This document shows positions 1 through 9,158 of a stretch of DNA of 64,000 nt, piece after piece (position 1 is the first letter of the stretch; each line of letters starts with the position of its first letter). The notes under the pieces are model-generated. The model did no database searches. It was not told the DNA's origin and saw only the letters and a list, made by a program, of their open reading frames with translations. Made by a program: the position numbers and the translations under genes. The stretch comes from Stutzerimonas stutzeri (GTDB taxonomy: Bacteria; Pseudomonadota; Gammaproteobacteria; Pseudomonadales; Pseudomonadaceae): contig NZ_JAMOII010000003.1 of the NCBI RefSeq assembly GCF_024448985.1, positions 248,001 to 312,000 of the forward strand, given 5' to 3'.

Positions 1-311
1 CCAACACCACGCTGAGCCGCGAAGGCGTCGCGGGGCTTGCCCATGCCGACGAAGCCGGTGGGCTTTCCGGGGCTCCGGTGCGAGAGAAAAGCACCCATAC
101 CGTCAAGGTGTTGGCTGAAACCCTGGCTGGTCGTCTGCCAATCATTGCGGTCGGCGGGATCACGGAAGGCCGGCACGCGGCGGAAAAGATCGAAGCCGGA
201 GCGAGCCTCGTTCAGCTGTATTCGGGCTTTATTTACAAGGGGCCGGCATTGATACGCGAGGCGGTGGATGCCATCGCTGCACTGCAATCAAGGAAGGAAG
301 TGAATCGCTGA
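1..311 (+). CDS. pyrD: Dihydroorotate dehydrogenase (quinone), 3' end only
   Basis: Partial gene entering from the left edge; the reading frame begins at base 3 and stops with TGA at 309-311. The roughly 100 visible residues match the C-terminal end of class 2 (membrane-associated, quinone-linked) dihydroorotate dehydrogenase, which oxidises dihydroorotate to orotate in pyrimidine synthesis. Recognisable pieces are the FMN-phosphate-binding VGGITEG segment and the following [10 protein letters not shown] segment, both typical of the barrel end of this family. The start and catalytic Ser lie outside the window. In P. aeruginosa pyrD is likewise next to rmf, which supports the call. A GC-rich hairpin follows the stop. 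Confidence 0.93.
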   Translation, partial: NTTLSREGVAGLAHADEAGGLSGAPVREKSTHTVKVLAETLAGRLPIIAVGGITEGRHAAEKIEAGASLVQLYSGFIYKGPALIREAVDAIAALQSRKEVNR

Positions 312-324
312 TTGGTTGCCCGGT

Positions 325-345
325 GGGGCTCCCTTAGGGAGCCCC
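325..345. terminator. Hairpin between convergent pyrD and rmf
   Basis: A 9-bp perfect stem (GGGGCTCCC at 325-333, GGGAGCCCC at 337-345) with a TTA loop lies between the two convergent stops. A second short palindrome (GGGCT...AGCCC) follows directly. There is no clear T-run on either strand, so a classical intrinsic terminator is only a probable reading. Confidence 0.45.
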
Positions 346-399
346 GGGCTTCAAGCCCGCCGCCCGGGTGGGGCGTGCCAGTTGAGGTCGGCGATCGTG

Positions 400-615
400 T
401 CAGCCGACCGCGTGGAGTTCGTTCAGTCGATGAAGACCGGCGGCGCCGGTCAGACCATCCCAGTTGTCGCCGCGACCCTCCCGCCAGCCGTTAATCCAGG
501 CTTGGCGTACTTCGGGATGGGAAAAAGGACAGAGGTCGCGAGATTTACCGTGTATGCCATGCTGATAACCGCGTAGAAATGCTCGTTCCATCGGATCACG
601 CTTGAGTCTTCTCAT
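400..615 (-). CDS. rmf: Ribosome modulation factor
   Basis: A 71-residue basic protein of the RMF family. RMF binds 70S ribosomes in stationary phase and causes dimerisation to inactive 100S particles. The N-terminus MRRLKRDPMERAFLRGYQHG and the RQAWINGWREGR segment are characteristic and the length is normal. It reads away from rlmL and converges on pyrD, the arrangement known from other pseudomonads. In relatives rmf expression depends on ppGpp and stationary phase; I see no definable regulatory site here. The coding start has a GAGGG-like ribosome binding site about 10 bases upstream. Confidence 0.95.
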   Translation of the reverse strand: MRRLKRDPMERAFLRGYQHGIHGKSRDLCPFSHPEVRQAWINGWREGRGDNWDGLTGAAGLHRLNELHAVG

Positions 616-958
616 TGGGTATTGCCCTCAGTGGTTGACTGGTGTTCCTGTTGACCTCATGGCGAGGTCGGCAGATAGACTGCCAGCGAAGTCCGCTGCC
701 GGCGTGGCGGACCTCTGCCGGACATCGTTGCGATACCGGGCTGAGTCGAGTTCTAACCTAATGACTCCGAGGCGGGAATGATCGTTTTGTCATAAGCAGG
801 TAACCAAACAGTAGCGCTGCCCATAAGGCAGGCAAGACGCAGCTTTCCGGCGCCCCATTGCGTCTGATTCACAGTAAGTCATATTGACTGCGCCACCTAT
901 CGAACGAGATCCGGAGCGGGAATCCCCAACCGGTCGCACATATTCTCTGGACCATGCC
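616..958. other. Divergent intergenic region rmf/rlmL
   Basis: About 340 bases separate the divergent starts of rmf and rlmL and must hold both promoters. An open frame extends rlmL upstream to a TTG at 884, but this stretch does not resemble the family N-terminus. No RNA gene, repeat or operator could be recognised. Confidence 0.5.
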
Positions 959-3139
959 ATGACCGATCGTCACGAACTCATCCTCACATGCCCGAAAGGG
1001 CTGGAAGGCCTGCTGCTTGAAGAAGCCACCGAGCTCGGACTTGAAGAGGCGCGCGAGCAGACCGCTGCGATCCGCGGGTTCGCCGGCATGGATGTGGCGT
1101 ATCGGTTGTGTCTCTGGTCGCGCCTGGCCAACCGGGTGTTGTTGGTGATCGATCGTTTCGCCACAGAAAACGCCGAAACACTGTATGACGGCGTTCATCG
1201 GATCGATTGGTCGGAGCACCTCGAAGCGAGCGGCAGCCTGGCGGTCGAGTTCAGCGGTCACGGATCGGGGATCGACAACACTCACTTCGGCGCATTGAAG
1301 GTCAAGGATGCGATTGTCGACCGCCTTCGCACGGCCACTGGCGAGCGCCCGAACGTCGATAAGCTGAATCCTGACTTGCGTATCCATTTGCGCCTGGATC
1401 GTGGTCAGGCGGTTCTTTCGCTGGATCTTTCCGGGCACAGCCTTCACCAACGTGGTTATCGCCTGCAGCAGGGCGCCGCGCCGCTAAAAGAGAACTTGGC
1501 GGCTGCGGTACTGATTCGTGCTGGCTGGCCGCGCATCGCCGCAGCCGGCGGAGCCTTGACGGACCCCATGTGCGGCGTCGGCACCTTCCTTATCGAAGGC
1601 GCCATGATGGCGGCGGACATTGCGCCGAACCTACGTCGTGAGCGCTGGGGGTTCAGCGCCTGGCTCGGCCACGTTCCGGCCATCTGGAGCCGCCTGCATG
1701 CAGAAGCGCAGGCGCGGGCAGAGGCGGGTATGGCCCGGCAGCCGTTGTGGATACGCGGCTATGAAGCGGACCCGCGGCTGATACAGCCGGCCAAGAACAA
1801 TATCGAGCGAGCGGGGCTAGCGAGCTGGATTCGTGTATATCAAGGGGATGTAGCCACATTCGAGCCTCGTCCAGACCAGAATCAGAAAGGCCTGGTGATC
1901 TCCAATCCGCCCTACGGCGAGCGTCTGGGTGATGAGGCGAGCCTTGTCTATCTCTACCAGAACCTCGGCGAGCGGCTGCGACAGGCCTGCCTCGGTTGGG
2001 AGGCTGCGGTCCTGACCTCGGCGCCCGATCTCGGCAAGCGCATGGGCATTCGCAGCCACAAGCAATACGCGTTCTGGAACGGTGCGTTGCCGTGCAAGCT
2101 ATTGCTGATCAAGGTCGAGCTGGATCAGTTCGTCACTGGTCAGCGCAAAGCGTCCACTGAAAACAAGCCTGAGCAGGAGCCCGCCATGGAACTGGCGCGC
2201 CTCAGCGAGGGTGGCCAGATGTTCGCCAACCGCTTGCAGAAAAATCTGCGCCAGCTTGGCAAGTGGGCACGTAAGGAGGGCATCCAGTGCTATCGGCTAT
2301 ATGACGCCGACATGCCCGAATACGCCCTGGCCATCGATCTGTACGGTGACTGGGTGCATGTGCAGGAATATGCGCCGCCGCGCTCGATCGATCCGGAGAA
2401 AGCCCAGGCGCGCCTATACGATGCACTGAGTGCGATCCCGCAGGCACTGGGCGTTTCTCGCGAGCGCGTGGTGGTCAAGCGACGCGAGCGTCAGAGCGGG
2501 ACGCGTCAGTATGAGCGTCAGGCCAGTCAGGGCGAGTTTCTGGAGGTCAGGGAAGGCGACGTCAAGCTGCTGGTGAATCTCACCGATTATCTCGATACCG
2601 GGCTGTTTCTGGATCATCGCCCGATGCGCCTGCGCATCGCTCGGGAAGCGGCCGGTAAGCGCTTCCTGAATCTTTATTGCTATACGGCGACTGCCACCGT
2701 GCACGCGGCCAAGGGCGGTGCGCGCAGCACGACCAGTGTCGATCTGTCGAAAACCTATCTGGACTGGGCACGGCGCAACCTTGCGCTGAACGGCCTGTCC
2801 GATCGGCAGCGTCTGGAGCAGGGCGATGTGATGGCCTGGCTGGAAGAGGATCGTGGCGAGTACGACCTGATCTTCATCGACCCGCCGACCTTCTCGAACT
2901 CCAAGCGTATGGAAGGCGTTTTTGACGTCCAGCGCGACCATATCGCTTTGCTCGACTTGGCCATGGCGCGGTTGGCAGCAGGCGGTACGCTGTATTTCTC
3001 CAACAACTTCCGCAAGTTCGTGCTCGACCCGGGTATCGCCGAGCGCTACGCCGTTGAAGAGATCACCAGTGCCACGCTGGACGAGGATTTCCGTCGCAAC
3101 AGCAAGATTCACCGTGCCTGGAAGCTCCAGGCGCGCTGA
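959..3139 (+). CDS. rlmL: 23S rRNA m2G2445/m7G2069 dual methyltransferase RlmL/RlmK
   Basis: A 726-residue two-domain rRNA methyltransferase. Family knowledge: the N-terminal half (RlmL) makes m2G2445 and the C-terminal half (RlmK) makes m7G2069, cooperating to open helix 74. Visible features in order are an N-terminal THUMP-type region, an SAM-binding segment (DPMCGVGTF), the catalytic-type SNPPYGERL motif, and the second methyltransferase with FLNLYCYTATATVHA followed by DPPTFSNSKRM. I chose ATG 959 because MTDRHELILTCPKGLEGLL matches the start of pseudomonad homologues; the frame stays open upstream to a TTG at 884 without recognisable homology. The gene is monocistronic and converges on dacB. 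Confidence 0.95.
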   Translation: MTDRHELILTCPKGLEGLLLEEATELGLEEAREQTAAIRGFAGMDVAYRLCLWSRLANRVLLVIDRFATENAETLYDGVHRIDWSEHLEASGSLAVEFSGHGSGIDNTHFGALKVKDAIVDRLRTATGERPNVDKLNPDLRIHLRLDRGQAVLSLDLSGHSLHQRGYRLQQGAAPLKENLAAAVLIRAGWPRIAAAGGALTDPMCGVGTFLIEGAMMAADIAPNLRRERWGFSAWLGHVPAIWSRLHAEAQARAEAGMARQPLWIRGYEADPRLIQPAKNNIERAGLASWIRVYQGDVATFEPRPDQNQKGLVISNPPYGERLGDEASLVYLYQNLGERLRQACLGWEAAVLTSAPDLGKRMGIRSHKQYAFWNGALPCKLLLIKVELDQFVTGQRKASTENKPEQEPAMELARLSEGGQMFANRLQKNLRQLGKWARKEGIQCYRLYDADMPEYALAIDLYGDWVHVQEYAPPRSIDPEKAQARLYDALSAIPQALGVSRERVVVKRRERQSGTRQYERQASQGEFLEVREGDVKLLVNLTDYLDTGLFLDHRPMRLRIAREAAGKRFLNLYCYTATATVHAAKGGARSTTSVDLSKTYLDWARRNLALNGLSDRQRLEQGDVMAWLEEDRGEYDLIFIDPPTFSNSKRMEGVFDVQRDHIALLDLAMARLAAGGTLYFSNNFRKFVLDPGIAERYAVEEITSATLDEDFRRNSKIHRAWKLQAR

Positions 3140-3182
3140 AGCTTTCGCAGAAGATGATCGGCTCGCCGTTTCAGGCGAACCC

Positions 3183-3208
3183 GTGCCGGCGGCGCCAACC
3201 GCCGGCAC
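3183..3208. terminator. Bidirectional hairpin between rlmL and dacB
   Basis: A perfect 10-bp stem (GTGCCGGCGG at 3183-3192, CCGCCGGCAC at 3199-3208) with a six-base loop sits between the convergent stops. The T-run is missing, so its role as a terminator is inferred from position and stability. Confidence 0.5.
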
Positions 3209-3214
3209 GCCGGG

Positions 3215-4723
3215 TTAACGTTGCGCGGTGCTTTCGTTTCCTGGGCGGTTGTACAGACTGACCAGTAGCTGATCCAACACCGAAGACGCGCCCCAGGGCC
3301 GGGGGTGGTTGAGAATCGCGACGACTGCCCAGGTGTTGCCATCGTTGTCGCGGCTATAACCGGCGATTGCTCGTACGTTGTTCAACGTGCCGGTCTTGAT
3401 ATGTGCTTTGCCGGCGACGCCAGTGTTGCGCAGGCGCTTGCGCATGGTGCCGTCAATCGCGGCGAGTGGCATCGAGGAAATGAATTCTGCAGCGTAGGGG
3501 CTCTGCCATGCAGCCTGGAGCAAGCTCGCCAGTTCCCGTGCGCTAACGCGTTCGGCACGCGATAGGCCTGAGCCGTTCTCGATGACCAGATGCGGTGAAA
3601 TCAGTCCCTTCTTCGCCAGCCACTGACGGATCACCCGCTGCGCAGCCATGGAATCATCCGCGTCCGTTTCGTTGCGAAATTCTGCACCCAGGCTTAGAAA
3701 CAACTGCCGCGCCATAGTGTTGTTACTGTATTTGTTGATGTCGCGGATTATTTCGACCAGATCCGGCGAGTAAGCACGAGCGATCATCCGCGCGTCGTTG
3801 GGTACCGGGGCGACGCGATCCTCACCGAGGATGCTGCCACCGAGTTCCTTCCAGATCGCACGCACGGCGCCTGCGGCGTAGCGTTGATGATCGAGTAGCG
3901 CCAGATAGGTCTGGCCGCTGCAGCCGGCCGGAAGCTTGCCGGTGACGACGACCGTAACGCCTTCGGCATCTTCGATCGGGTTGTAACGAATATCAGGCCA
4001 GCCTGGACACTTGGCCTTCGGCAACGCCTGAATGCGATTGTCGATACGAACCGAGGCGATCGGTGGCTCGACGACGACGTTCACGTTGCCGGCATCGTTA
4101 CGGGCGATGAAGCGAAGCGCCTTGAGGTTGACCAGCAGCGAGTCCGGTGCGACCAGGAAGGGCTTGTTCTTGTCATTGCCATCGTCATCGAAAATCGGAA
4201 GGGCTGGCTGAACGAAGTGGCTGCGATCCAATACCAAATTCCCGGTCACGGTCTGCACGCCGTTGACGCGTAGGTCTCGTAGCAAAAGCCAGAGTTTCTC
4301 CATGTTGAGCTTGGGATCGCCGCCACCCTTGAGATACAGATTGCCATTGAGCGTGCCGTTCTCAATCGGGCCGTCGGCGTAGAATTCCGTTTTCCATTGA
4401 TGATTGGGCCCCAGCAGCTCCAGCGCGGCATAGGTCGTGACCAGTTTCATGGTCGAGGCGGGGTTTACCGATACGTCGGCATTCACGAACGTCGGGGTCG
4501 CGTTGGTGTTGAGCGGCAGCATGACGACGGACAGCGCGCTGCTCTCGATCTTGTTTGCCTTGAGTGCCTGCGCGACGCGTGAGGGCAGGGTCTGGTTGAT
4601 GGCTTCGGCGTAAACCGAGAATGCCAGCGGTAGCGTCAGTGCGGCGGCGGCGACACGGCCTAGAAATCTTCCGATTGCGCTGCCCCGATTGGCTGGGGCA
4701 GTTCTTGCGAGAATCAATGACAT
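3215..4723 (-). CDS. dacB: D-alanyl-D-alanine carboxypeptidase/endopeptidase (PBP4)
   Basis: A 502-residue periplasmic penicillin-binding protein 4 (peptidase family S13), which trims pentapeptides and cleaves D-Ala-meso-DAP cross-links in peptidoglycan. A basic stretch followed by a hydrophobic segment (about residues 22-40, ending in YAEA) looks like a signal peptide. The three penicillin-binding motifs are present: STMK with the nucleophile Ser90 and Lys93, the SNN motif in KYSNNTMARQL, and KTG in HIKTGTLNN. Length fits the family. The upstream ATG at 4723 leaves a long n-region, so an internal start is possible. In P. aeruginosa, loss of DacB activates AmpR/AmpC beta-lactamase expression; whether that holds here cannot be seen. 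Confidence 0.93.
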   Translation of the reverse strand: MSLILARTAPANRGSAIGRFLGRVAAAALTLPLAFSVYAEAINQTLPSRVAQALKANKIESSALSVVMLPLNTNATPTFVNADVSVNPASTMKLVTTYAALELLGPNHQWKTEFYADGPIENGTLNGNLYLKGGGDPKLNMEKLWLLLRDLRVNGVQTVTGNLVLDRSHFVQPALPIFDDDGNDKNKPFLVAPDSLLVNLKALRFIARNDAGNVNVVVEPPIASVRIDNRIQALPKAKCPGWPDIRYNPIEDAEGVTVVVTGKLPAGCSGQTYLALLDHQRYAAGAVRAIWKELGGSILGEDRVAPVPNDARMIARAYSPDLVEIIRDINKYSNNTMARQLFLSLGAEFRNETDADDSMAAQRVIRQWLAKKGLISPHLVIENGSGLSRAERVSARELASLLQAAWQSPYAAEFISSMPLAAIDGTMRKRLRNTGVAGKAHIKTGTLNNVRAIAGYSRDNDGNTWAVVAILNHPRPWGASSVLDQLLVSLYNRPGNESTAQR

Positions 4724-4927
4724 GGAGGTTCCCTACTACGTTCAGGGAAAATGGCGGGCCATTATGCCCATGACCGAGAAGTGACGTACTTCTCATCCGA
4801 CAAGCGTAGACGGCGATGTCGAGAGTCTGCAAAAAGACGATGAGCAGTGCGGCCTGATGCAATCGCACAAGCGCGGCGTTGCTGTTAGAGTGCGCGCCGT
4901 CATCTCGTTAGAAAAAGGACCGATTCA

Positions 4928-5272
4928 ATGGCTACCAATCGCTCGCGTCGTTTGCGCAAGAAACTCTGTGTCGACGAATTCCAGGAACTGGGTTTTGAAG
5001 TGACTCTGACCTACGGTGAGGGTCTTGATGCCAAGGCGGTGGACGATTTCCTCGAAGCCTTTCTGACCGAGGCCATCGAAACCAACGGTCTGGGCTATAT
5101 CGGTGGTGAGGATTACGGTTTCGTTTGCCTGGCCAGCCGTGGCTCGGTCAACGAAGAGCAGCGCGGTCAGGTCGAGGCGTGGCTCAAAGGGCGCAACGAG
5201 TTGTCTGAATTCAACGTAAGCCCGCTGATGGACGTCTGGTACCCGGAAAACGAGATCAACGCTAAGGCATGA
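4928..5272 (+). CDS. yggL: YggL family 50S ribosome-binding protein
   Basis: A 114-residue protein of the YggL/DUF469 family. E. coli YggL has been reported to bind the 50S subunit; the exact role is not settled. The N-terminus RSRRLRKKLCVDEFQELGF and the YGFVCLASRGSVNEEQR segment are typical. An AAGGA ribosome binding site precedes ATG 4928. It diverges from dacB and its last 11 bases overlap the convergent FUSC gene, so the two transcripts share their 3' ends in antisense. Confidence 0.92.
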   Translation: MATNRSRRLRKKLCVDEFQELGFEVTLTYGEGLDAKAVDDFLEAFLTEAIETNGLGYIGGEDYGFVCLASRGSVNEEQRGQVEAWLKGRNELSEFNVSPLMDVWYPENEINAKA

Positions 5273-6365
5273 TCGAGTCGTTCTTGTCCTGATCGGTTGT
5301 GGCTGTTTGCCCGCGTTTGCGCAATGCAATCCGGGCAAACAGCCTACGCAGCATATACACCAGCAACGTAACGGCTAATGCTACGCCCACGCCAATCACA
5401 GCGTTGATCAGGCGCAGTTGTGGCAATTCCCAGTCTTGCGCCAGGGTTTCGGCCAGTAACAGGAAACTTAGGGTCGTCTGCAAGACGAAAAGCCCATAGT
5501 GATGTGCCTGGAACGCCCGGCTGAGCATGACCAGCGGCAGCATGATCATGACCATCATCGGCGGATCGGCCAGGCTGTGGCCCATGTAGATCAACACCGC
5601 CGCTGCACAAAGAATCCCGACCCCGGCCTGCAGAGCCCGAGTGAGGCTGCGTTGTAGATCCATCTGCAGCGTGGTGAAAACCGCCAGCGTCAGCCAATAG
5701 CCTCGTGGAAGATCGGCAATGTTGACGATCAGACCGCCTGCGGCAGCTGCGATCATGTAGGTGAGCGCATGCAGCCGCCACTGACGAATCGGTGTGCGCC
5801 GCGCTCGGCGGCGCAGCACTTTCATCAAACTGAGCAGGCGCGGCATGTACGGCCACATACGTAAGCCATGCATCCCGCGTAAGCCGAAGGCGAGCAGAGT
5901 GACCCAGAGACCACCCAGCGCGAACAGAGTGGCAATCGCCTGGGGGTTGTTGAAATCCCCGATGCCGTACTGGCCCTGGCCGAGGCAGAGACAGATGGCC
6001 AAGCCGATCCCGAGCTTGCCGGCTTCGCTGCCGTAACGTTGCAACCATGCCAACAACAGACCGTAAAAGGCGAACAGGCCAAGGCTGATCAATGGATGAG
6101 TCGCCGACCAGAACCCGAGACCGGCGCTGCCGGCGCCAAGGGCTATCAGCAACAGCATTCGCAACATTCCGAGACGGTGCAGCGGATTCGCCTTGGCTGC
6201 CTGGAAGGCCCCGACAGTGGCCCAGAGAAAACCCGGATGGCCGCTGAACAGGCCGAGCAGAAGCGGCAATGCGCAGCCCAGGCCCGCCACGGCCGCCGCA
6301 CCCCAGGCGGGGCGGCCAGGCTGCCATCCGACGATCTTCCACAACGGTTTTTTCATCTGGCTCAC
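5262..6365 (-). CDS. FUSC family inner-membrane protein
   Basis: A 367-residue polytopic protein with two blocks of hydrophobic helices (about residues 20-165 and 200-345) separated by a basic cytoplasmic-type stretch ([20 protein letters not shown]). This resembles the FUSC/fusaric acid resistance-like family, whose better-known members (AaeB, YccS) are proposed efflux or envelope proteins. The substrate is unknown. The start appears to be a GTG that overlaps the dgt stop by four bases (GTGA), with an ATG three codons later as an alternative, so it is probably co-translated with dgt. Its 3' end overlaps yggL on the other strand. Confidence 0.75.
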   Translation of the reverse strand: MSQMKKPLWKIVGWQPGRPAWGAAAVAGLGCALPLLLGLFSGHPGFLWATVGAFQAAKANPLHRLGMLRMLLLIALGAGSAGLGFWSATHPLISLGLFAFYGLLLAWLQRYGSEAGKLGIGLAICLCLGQGQYGIGDFNNPQAIATLFALGGLWVTLLAFGLRGMHGLRMWPYMPRLLSLMKVLRRRARRTPIRQWRLHALTYMIAAAAGGLIVNIADLPRGYWLTLAVFTTLQMDLQRSLTRALQAGVGILCAAAVLIYMGHSLADPPMMVMIMLPLVMLSRAFQAHHYGLFVLQTTLSFLLLAETLAQDWELPQLRLINAVIGVGVALAVTLLVYMLRRLFARIALRKRGQTATTDQDKNDSIMP

Positions 6366-7693
6366 GTCGGGCTCGAGCGTCCAGTCATTTCGCTGGCCAT
6401 CTCGGTCGCGTAGCTGTCGGTCATACCGGCGATAAAGTCGATCATCCGCACGAAGGATTGATACAGCGGCCAGTCGGGGTCTGGAGCGTTGCTGCCAAGC
6501 AGATCCAAAATGCGGCGATTCTTGAATGACGGGGTGCGCCCGCCGTGTTGCTCCAGCGCCGCGCCACAGAAGGCGTTGAGCAGTATCTCGAGCGTCGTAT
6601 AGGCGCCGATTTCATGCAGCGTCTTACGTTTGTCCTGAAAGATTTTCTGCCGCGCCAGGGCTTTGGCCTGCACCACGCAGCGCTTGGCGGGGCCGTGCAT
6701 ATGCTCGACCAGATCCCCGGTGAGTTGGCCTGCCAGTAGTGCCTGTTGCTGTTCGACAAAGGCGTGTGCCGCTGCGTTGGTAAGGTGTTCGATGGCCTTG
6801 CCTCTGAGAATCGCCAGCTTGCGTCTACGCGAGTCGCCAGGACCGAGCTGCCGGTAGGTTTCCGGCAAATCCTCGCCCACCAGATCCAGCAGCAGCGCCT
6901 CGACCTCGGGATAGTCGAGCAGGTCCATTTCGAGCCCGTCTTCTAGATCGATAAGGCCGTAGCAGATGTCATCTGCCGCTTCCATCAGATAGACCAATGG
7001 ATGGCGCGCCCACCGTTGCTCGTCCAGCTTCGGTAGGCCGAGTTTCGACGCAATCTGCTCGAGCAGGGGCAGCTCGCTCTGATAGCAGCCGAATTTATGT
7101 TTCTTGTAGCCGAGCGCCTCGGCATGGCGCGATGTCCAGGGATACTTAAGGTAGGTGCCGAGCGTTGCGTAGGTCAGCCGGGTGCCACCGTCGAACTGAT
7201 GGTATTCGAGTTGTGTAAGCACCCTGAAGCCTTGGGCGTTGCCCTCGAAGTTGAGAAAGTCGGCTCGCTCGGCGTCGCTCATGTCATCGAGCCAGCCACG
7301 CCCGGCGGCCTGCTGGAACCAGTGGCGAATGGCATCTTCGCCAGAATGACCGAACGGCGGGTTACCAATGTCATGCGCGAGACACGCCGACTGAATGACC
7401 ATGCCGAGATCGGCCGGGCTGCACCATTCCGGCAGGTCTTCCCGCAGCACCTCACCCACGCGCATGCCGAGTGAGCGCCCAACGCAGCTAACCTCTAGCG
7501 AATGGGTTAGGCGGGTGTGGATGTGATCGTTACTTGAGACCGGATGCACCTGGGTCTTGCGACCAAGCCTGCGGAACGCGCCGGAGAAGATGATCCTGTC
7601 GTGATCCTTGTGGAATGGACTTCGACCAAGTTCTTCATTGCTGTGGACGGATTTCCCGAGCCGTTCACGATTGAGCAGGGTGTTCCAGTCCAA
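6362..7693 (-). CDS. dgt: Deoxyguanosinetriphosphate triphosphohydrolase-like protein
   Basis: An HD-domain nucleotidohydrolase that removes triphosphate from dGTP or other dNTPs. Metal-binding HD signatures are visible: His in [14 protein letters not shown], the HD pair in [19 protein letters not shown], and a downstream Asp in [19 protein letters not shown] place the start at a TTG codon (7691-7693). It gives a 443-residue protein beginning with [13 protein letters not shown], as in relatives, and has a perfect AAGGAG seven bases upstream. The upstream ATG at 7747 adds 18 residues with no family similarity. It is followed by the translationally coupled FUSC gene. Confidence 0.92.
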   Translation of the reverse strand: MDWNTLLNRERLGKSVHSNEELGRSPFHKDHDRIIFSGAFRRLGRKTQVHPVSSNDHIHTRLTHSLEVSCVGRSLGMRVGEVLREDLPEWCSPADLGMVIQSACLAHDIGNPPFGHSGEDAIRHWFQQAAGRGWLDDMSDAERADFLNFEGNAQGFRVLTQLEYHQFDGGTRLTYATLGTYLKYPWTSRHAEALGYKKHKFGCYQSELPLLEQIASKLGLPKLDEQRWARHPLVYLMEAADDICYGLIDLEDGLEMDLLDYPEVEALLLDLVGEDLPETYRQLGPGDSRRRKLAILRGKAIEHLTNAAAHAFVEQQQALLAGQLTGDLVEHMHGPAKRCVVQAKALARQKIFQDKRKTLHEIGAYTTLEILLNAFCGAALEQHGGRTPSFKNRRILDLLGSNAPDPDWPLYQSFVRMIDFIAGMTDSYATEMASEMTGRSSPT

Positions 7694-7835
7694 AGAGCAA
7701 CTCCTTGTGATGCCGTCAGTGGGGACCGATAGGCCAAGCGGCGCCATTCCGTCAGCGAGAGCGCATCCTGCCGGGGAGTGTTCACGCCAGGCAGCAGCCT
7801 ACCGTATTTCCTAACCGCTAGGCGCTGTCACACCA

Positions 7836-8135
7836 CTAATGCCGCAGCTTGCGAACCACCGGATACAGAAGGAGACCCAGCCGCGCGAGTTTGCCAACTT
7901 TCCCCAAACGACGTCCGAAGAGCGTCATGGCCAAGGTTGCGGCAACCATCAGTGGTGCTTTTGTGTGCTGATCGGATCCGGTACCTCTATTCGCCACCAT
8001 CCCCTTGATTCGCTGGAAGGGATGAGCCAAGGGCTGTGAGTGGTATAGGATTTGTTGCCGGTTCATTTCCATGCGCAACCGAATCAAATCCTTGCGCATG
8101 GTCAGATCGCTGGCATTACTAAGAGGCAGGCTCAT
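7836..8135 (-). CDS. Small protein in YqjK position of a yqjD-yqjE operon
   Basis: About 99 residues starting at MSLPLSNASDLTMRKDLIRL, rich in basic residues, with a C-terminal moderately hydrophobic segment (LMVAATLAMTLFGRRLGKVG and onward). Its ATG overlaps the stop of the preceding yqjE-like gene by four bases. In enterobacteria the third gene of this operon is yqjK; this protein has similar size, charge and position, but sequence resemblance is too weak to assign the name. The function is unknown, probably membrane-associated. Confidence 0.7.
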   Translation of the reverse strand: MSLPLSNASDLTMRKDLIRLRMEMNRQQILYHSQPLAHPFQRIKGMVANRGTGSDQHTKAPLMVAATLAMTLFGRRLGKVGKLARLGLLLYPVVRKLRH

Positions 8136-8512
8136 GGCAGTAGACGCTCCCGATTGCGGGCTAATTCTTCGACCGTCGCCTGGAAGGGCGAAGCGCTCGC
8201 CTTGGCGAGGCGGATTGCACGGCTGACACATACCGCTAGTACAACCGCGTATGCCGCACAGAGAACAAGAATCGCCGCGATAGGGTTGCTATCCCAGAAA
8301 GCGATCACGATCGCCGCCGAAAGCCCTACCAGGATCAGCAAGCCTAGTATCAGGCTGATGCTGGCCAGCAGAAACAGTTTGAAGACCCGTACCCGTTCTT
8401 CCTGCAGCTCTATTCCGACAAGCTCTAGATGCCCCTGAATGAGGCCGGCAAGCGCGCTGCCCATCTTTTTGATGGAAGGGGCAGGGGCCTCATCGGAATA
8501 TTTGGTTTCCAT
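8132..8512 (-). CDS. YqjE-type phage-holin-family membrane protein
   Basis: A 126-residue protein with two adjacent strongly hydrophobic segments (LFLLASISLILGLLILVGLS and IAAILVLCAAYAVVLAVC) in the centre and charged ends, matching the putative Actinobacterial Holin-X/YqjE family. Such proteins are usually not phage holins; they sit beside ElaB/YqjD ribosome-anchoring proteins in stress-induced operons. Start taken at METKYSDEAPAPSIKK (8512); the open frame upstream has no family features. Middle gene of a three-gene operon, coupled to the next gene by ATGA overlap. Confidence 0.82.
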   Translation of the reverse strand: METKYSDEAPAPSIKKMGSALAGLIQGHLELVGIELQEERVRVFKLFLLASISLILGLLILVGLSAAIVIAFWDSNPIAAILVLCAAYAVVLAVCVSRAIRLAKASASPFQATVEELARNRERLLP

Positions 8513-8529
8513 TGGATCGGTCCCCCACA

Positions 8530-8931
8530 TCAGCGGCGGGTGATCAGGCCGAAGAGAAAGCCGACCCCAGCCGCGATGCCCAGCGACTGCCAGGGATGGG
8601 TGTGGACATATTCCTCGGTGCACTGAATAGCCGCCTGGCCTTGCTCACGCAGCGAGCCTTCCTGCTCCTTGAGCATCTGCCGAGCGCGCGTCAGGTTCGC
8701 GTTGATCTTGCCGCGCAACTCTTCGGTCTGGGTGCCTGCGGTGTCCTGCGTATGTTTCAGCAGACGCTCCGTATCGCCGATCAACGTATGAAACTCTTCG
8801 ATGAGCGCAGCCTGAGCGGCCTGAAGGTTGCGGCGGTGTGCGGATTTGTCGAACAGGGGTGAGGACGTTCCCGTGGTTGCGTCGGGAATCGGGGTGTTGT
8901 CATTGGTGCCGAAAGTCGATTCGGTAGACAT
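8530..8931 (-). CDS. ElaB/YqjD/DUF883 family membrane-anchored ribosome-binding protein
   Basis: A 133-residue protein with a long amphipathic, coiled-coil-like middle (AAQAALIEEFHTLIGDTERL onwards) and a C-terminal tail with the family signature HTHPWQSLGIAAGVGFLFGL followed by basic residues. Known relatives (YqjD, ElaB) anchor stationary-phase ribosomes to the inner membrane by this tail. Start MSTESTFGTNDNTP (8931) is supported by an AGAGGAG ribosome binding site. First gene of the operon with yqjE-like and yqjK-position genes. Confidence 0.88.
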   Translation of the reverse strand: MSTESTFGTNDNTPIPDATTGTSSPLFDKSAHRRNLQAAQAALIEEFHTLIGDTERLLKHTQDTAGTQTEELRGKINANLTRARQMLKEQEGSLREQGQAAIQCTEEYVHTHPWQSLGIAAGVGFLFGLITRR

Positions 8932-9097
8932 CTGCAGCTCCTCTTTAATCGCGCAGGGACGACAGGTCCCGGTGCCTAGAGTTTTCGAGCATGGGGTTGG
9001 CGCAAGGTTCCCGTTTCGGTTAGTCAATTCGCGTTGTGAACGAGTTAAGGCCGGCGTGCCAGTTTCAGATTGGCTTCGCAGTAGTGTGGAGTGTCAG

Positions 9098-9127
9098 AAA
9101 AAAGAAAACCCGCCGAAGCGGGTTTTC
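9098..9127 (-). terminator. Intrinsic terminator of the oprD-type gene
   Basis: A 10-bp stem (GAAAACCCGC at 9104-9113 with GCGGGTTTTC at 9118-9127) and a CGAA loop. On the minus strand it is followed by six Ts (9103-9098), directly downstream of the porin stop. Confidence 0.88.
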
Positions 9128-9158
9128 TATCTACTGCATTTGCATGCGGTAGCCGCTA

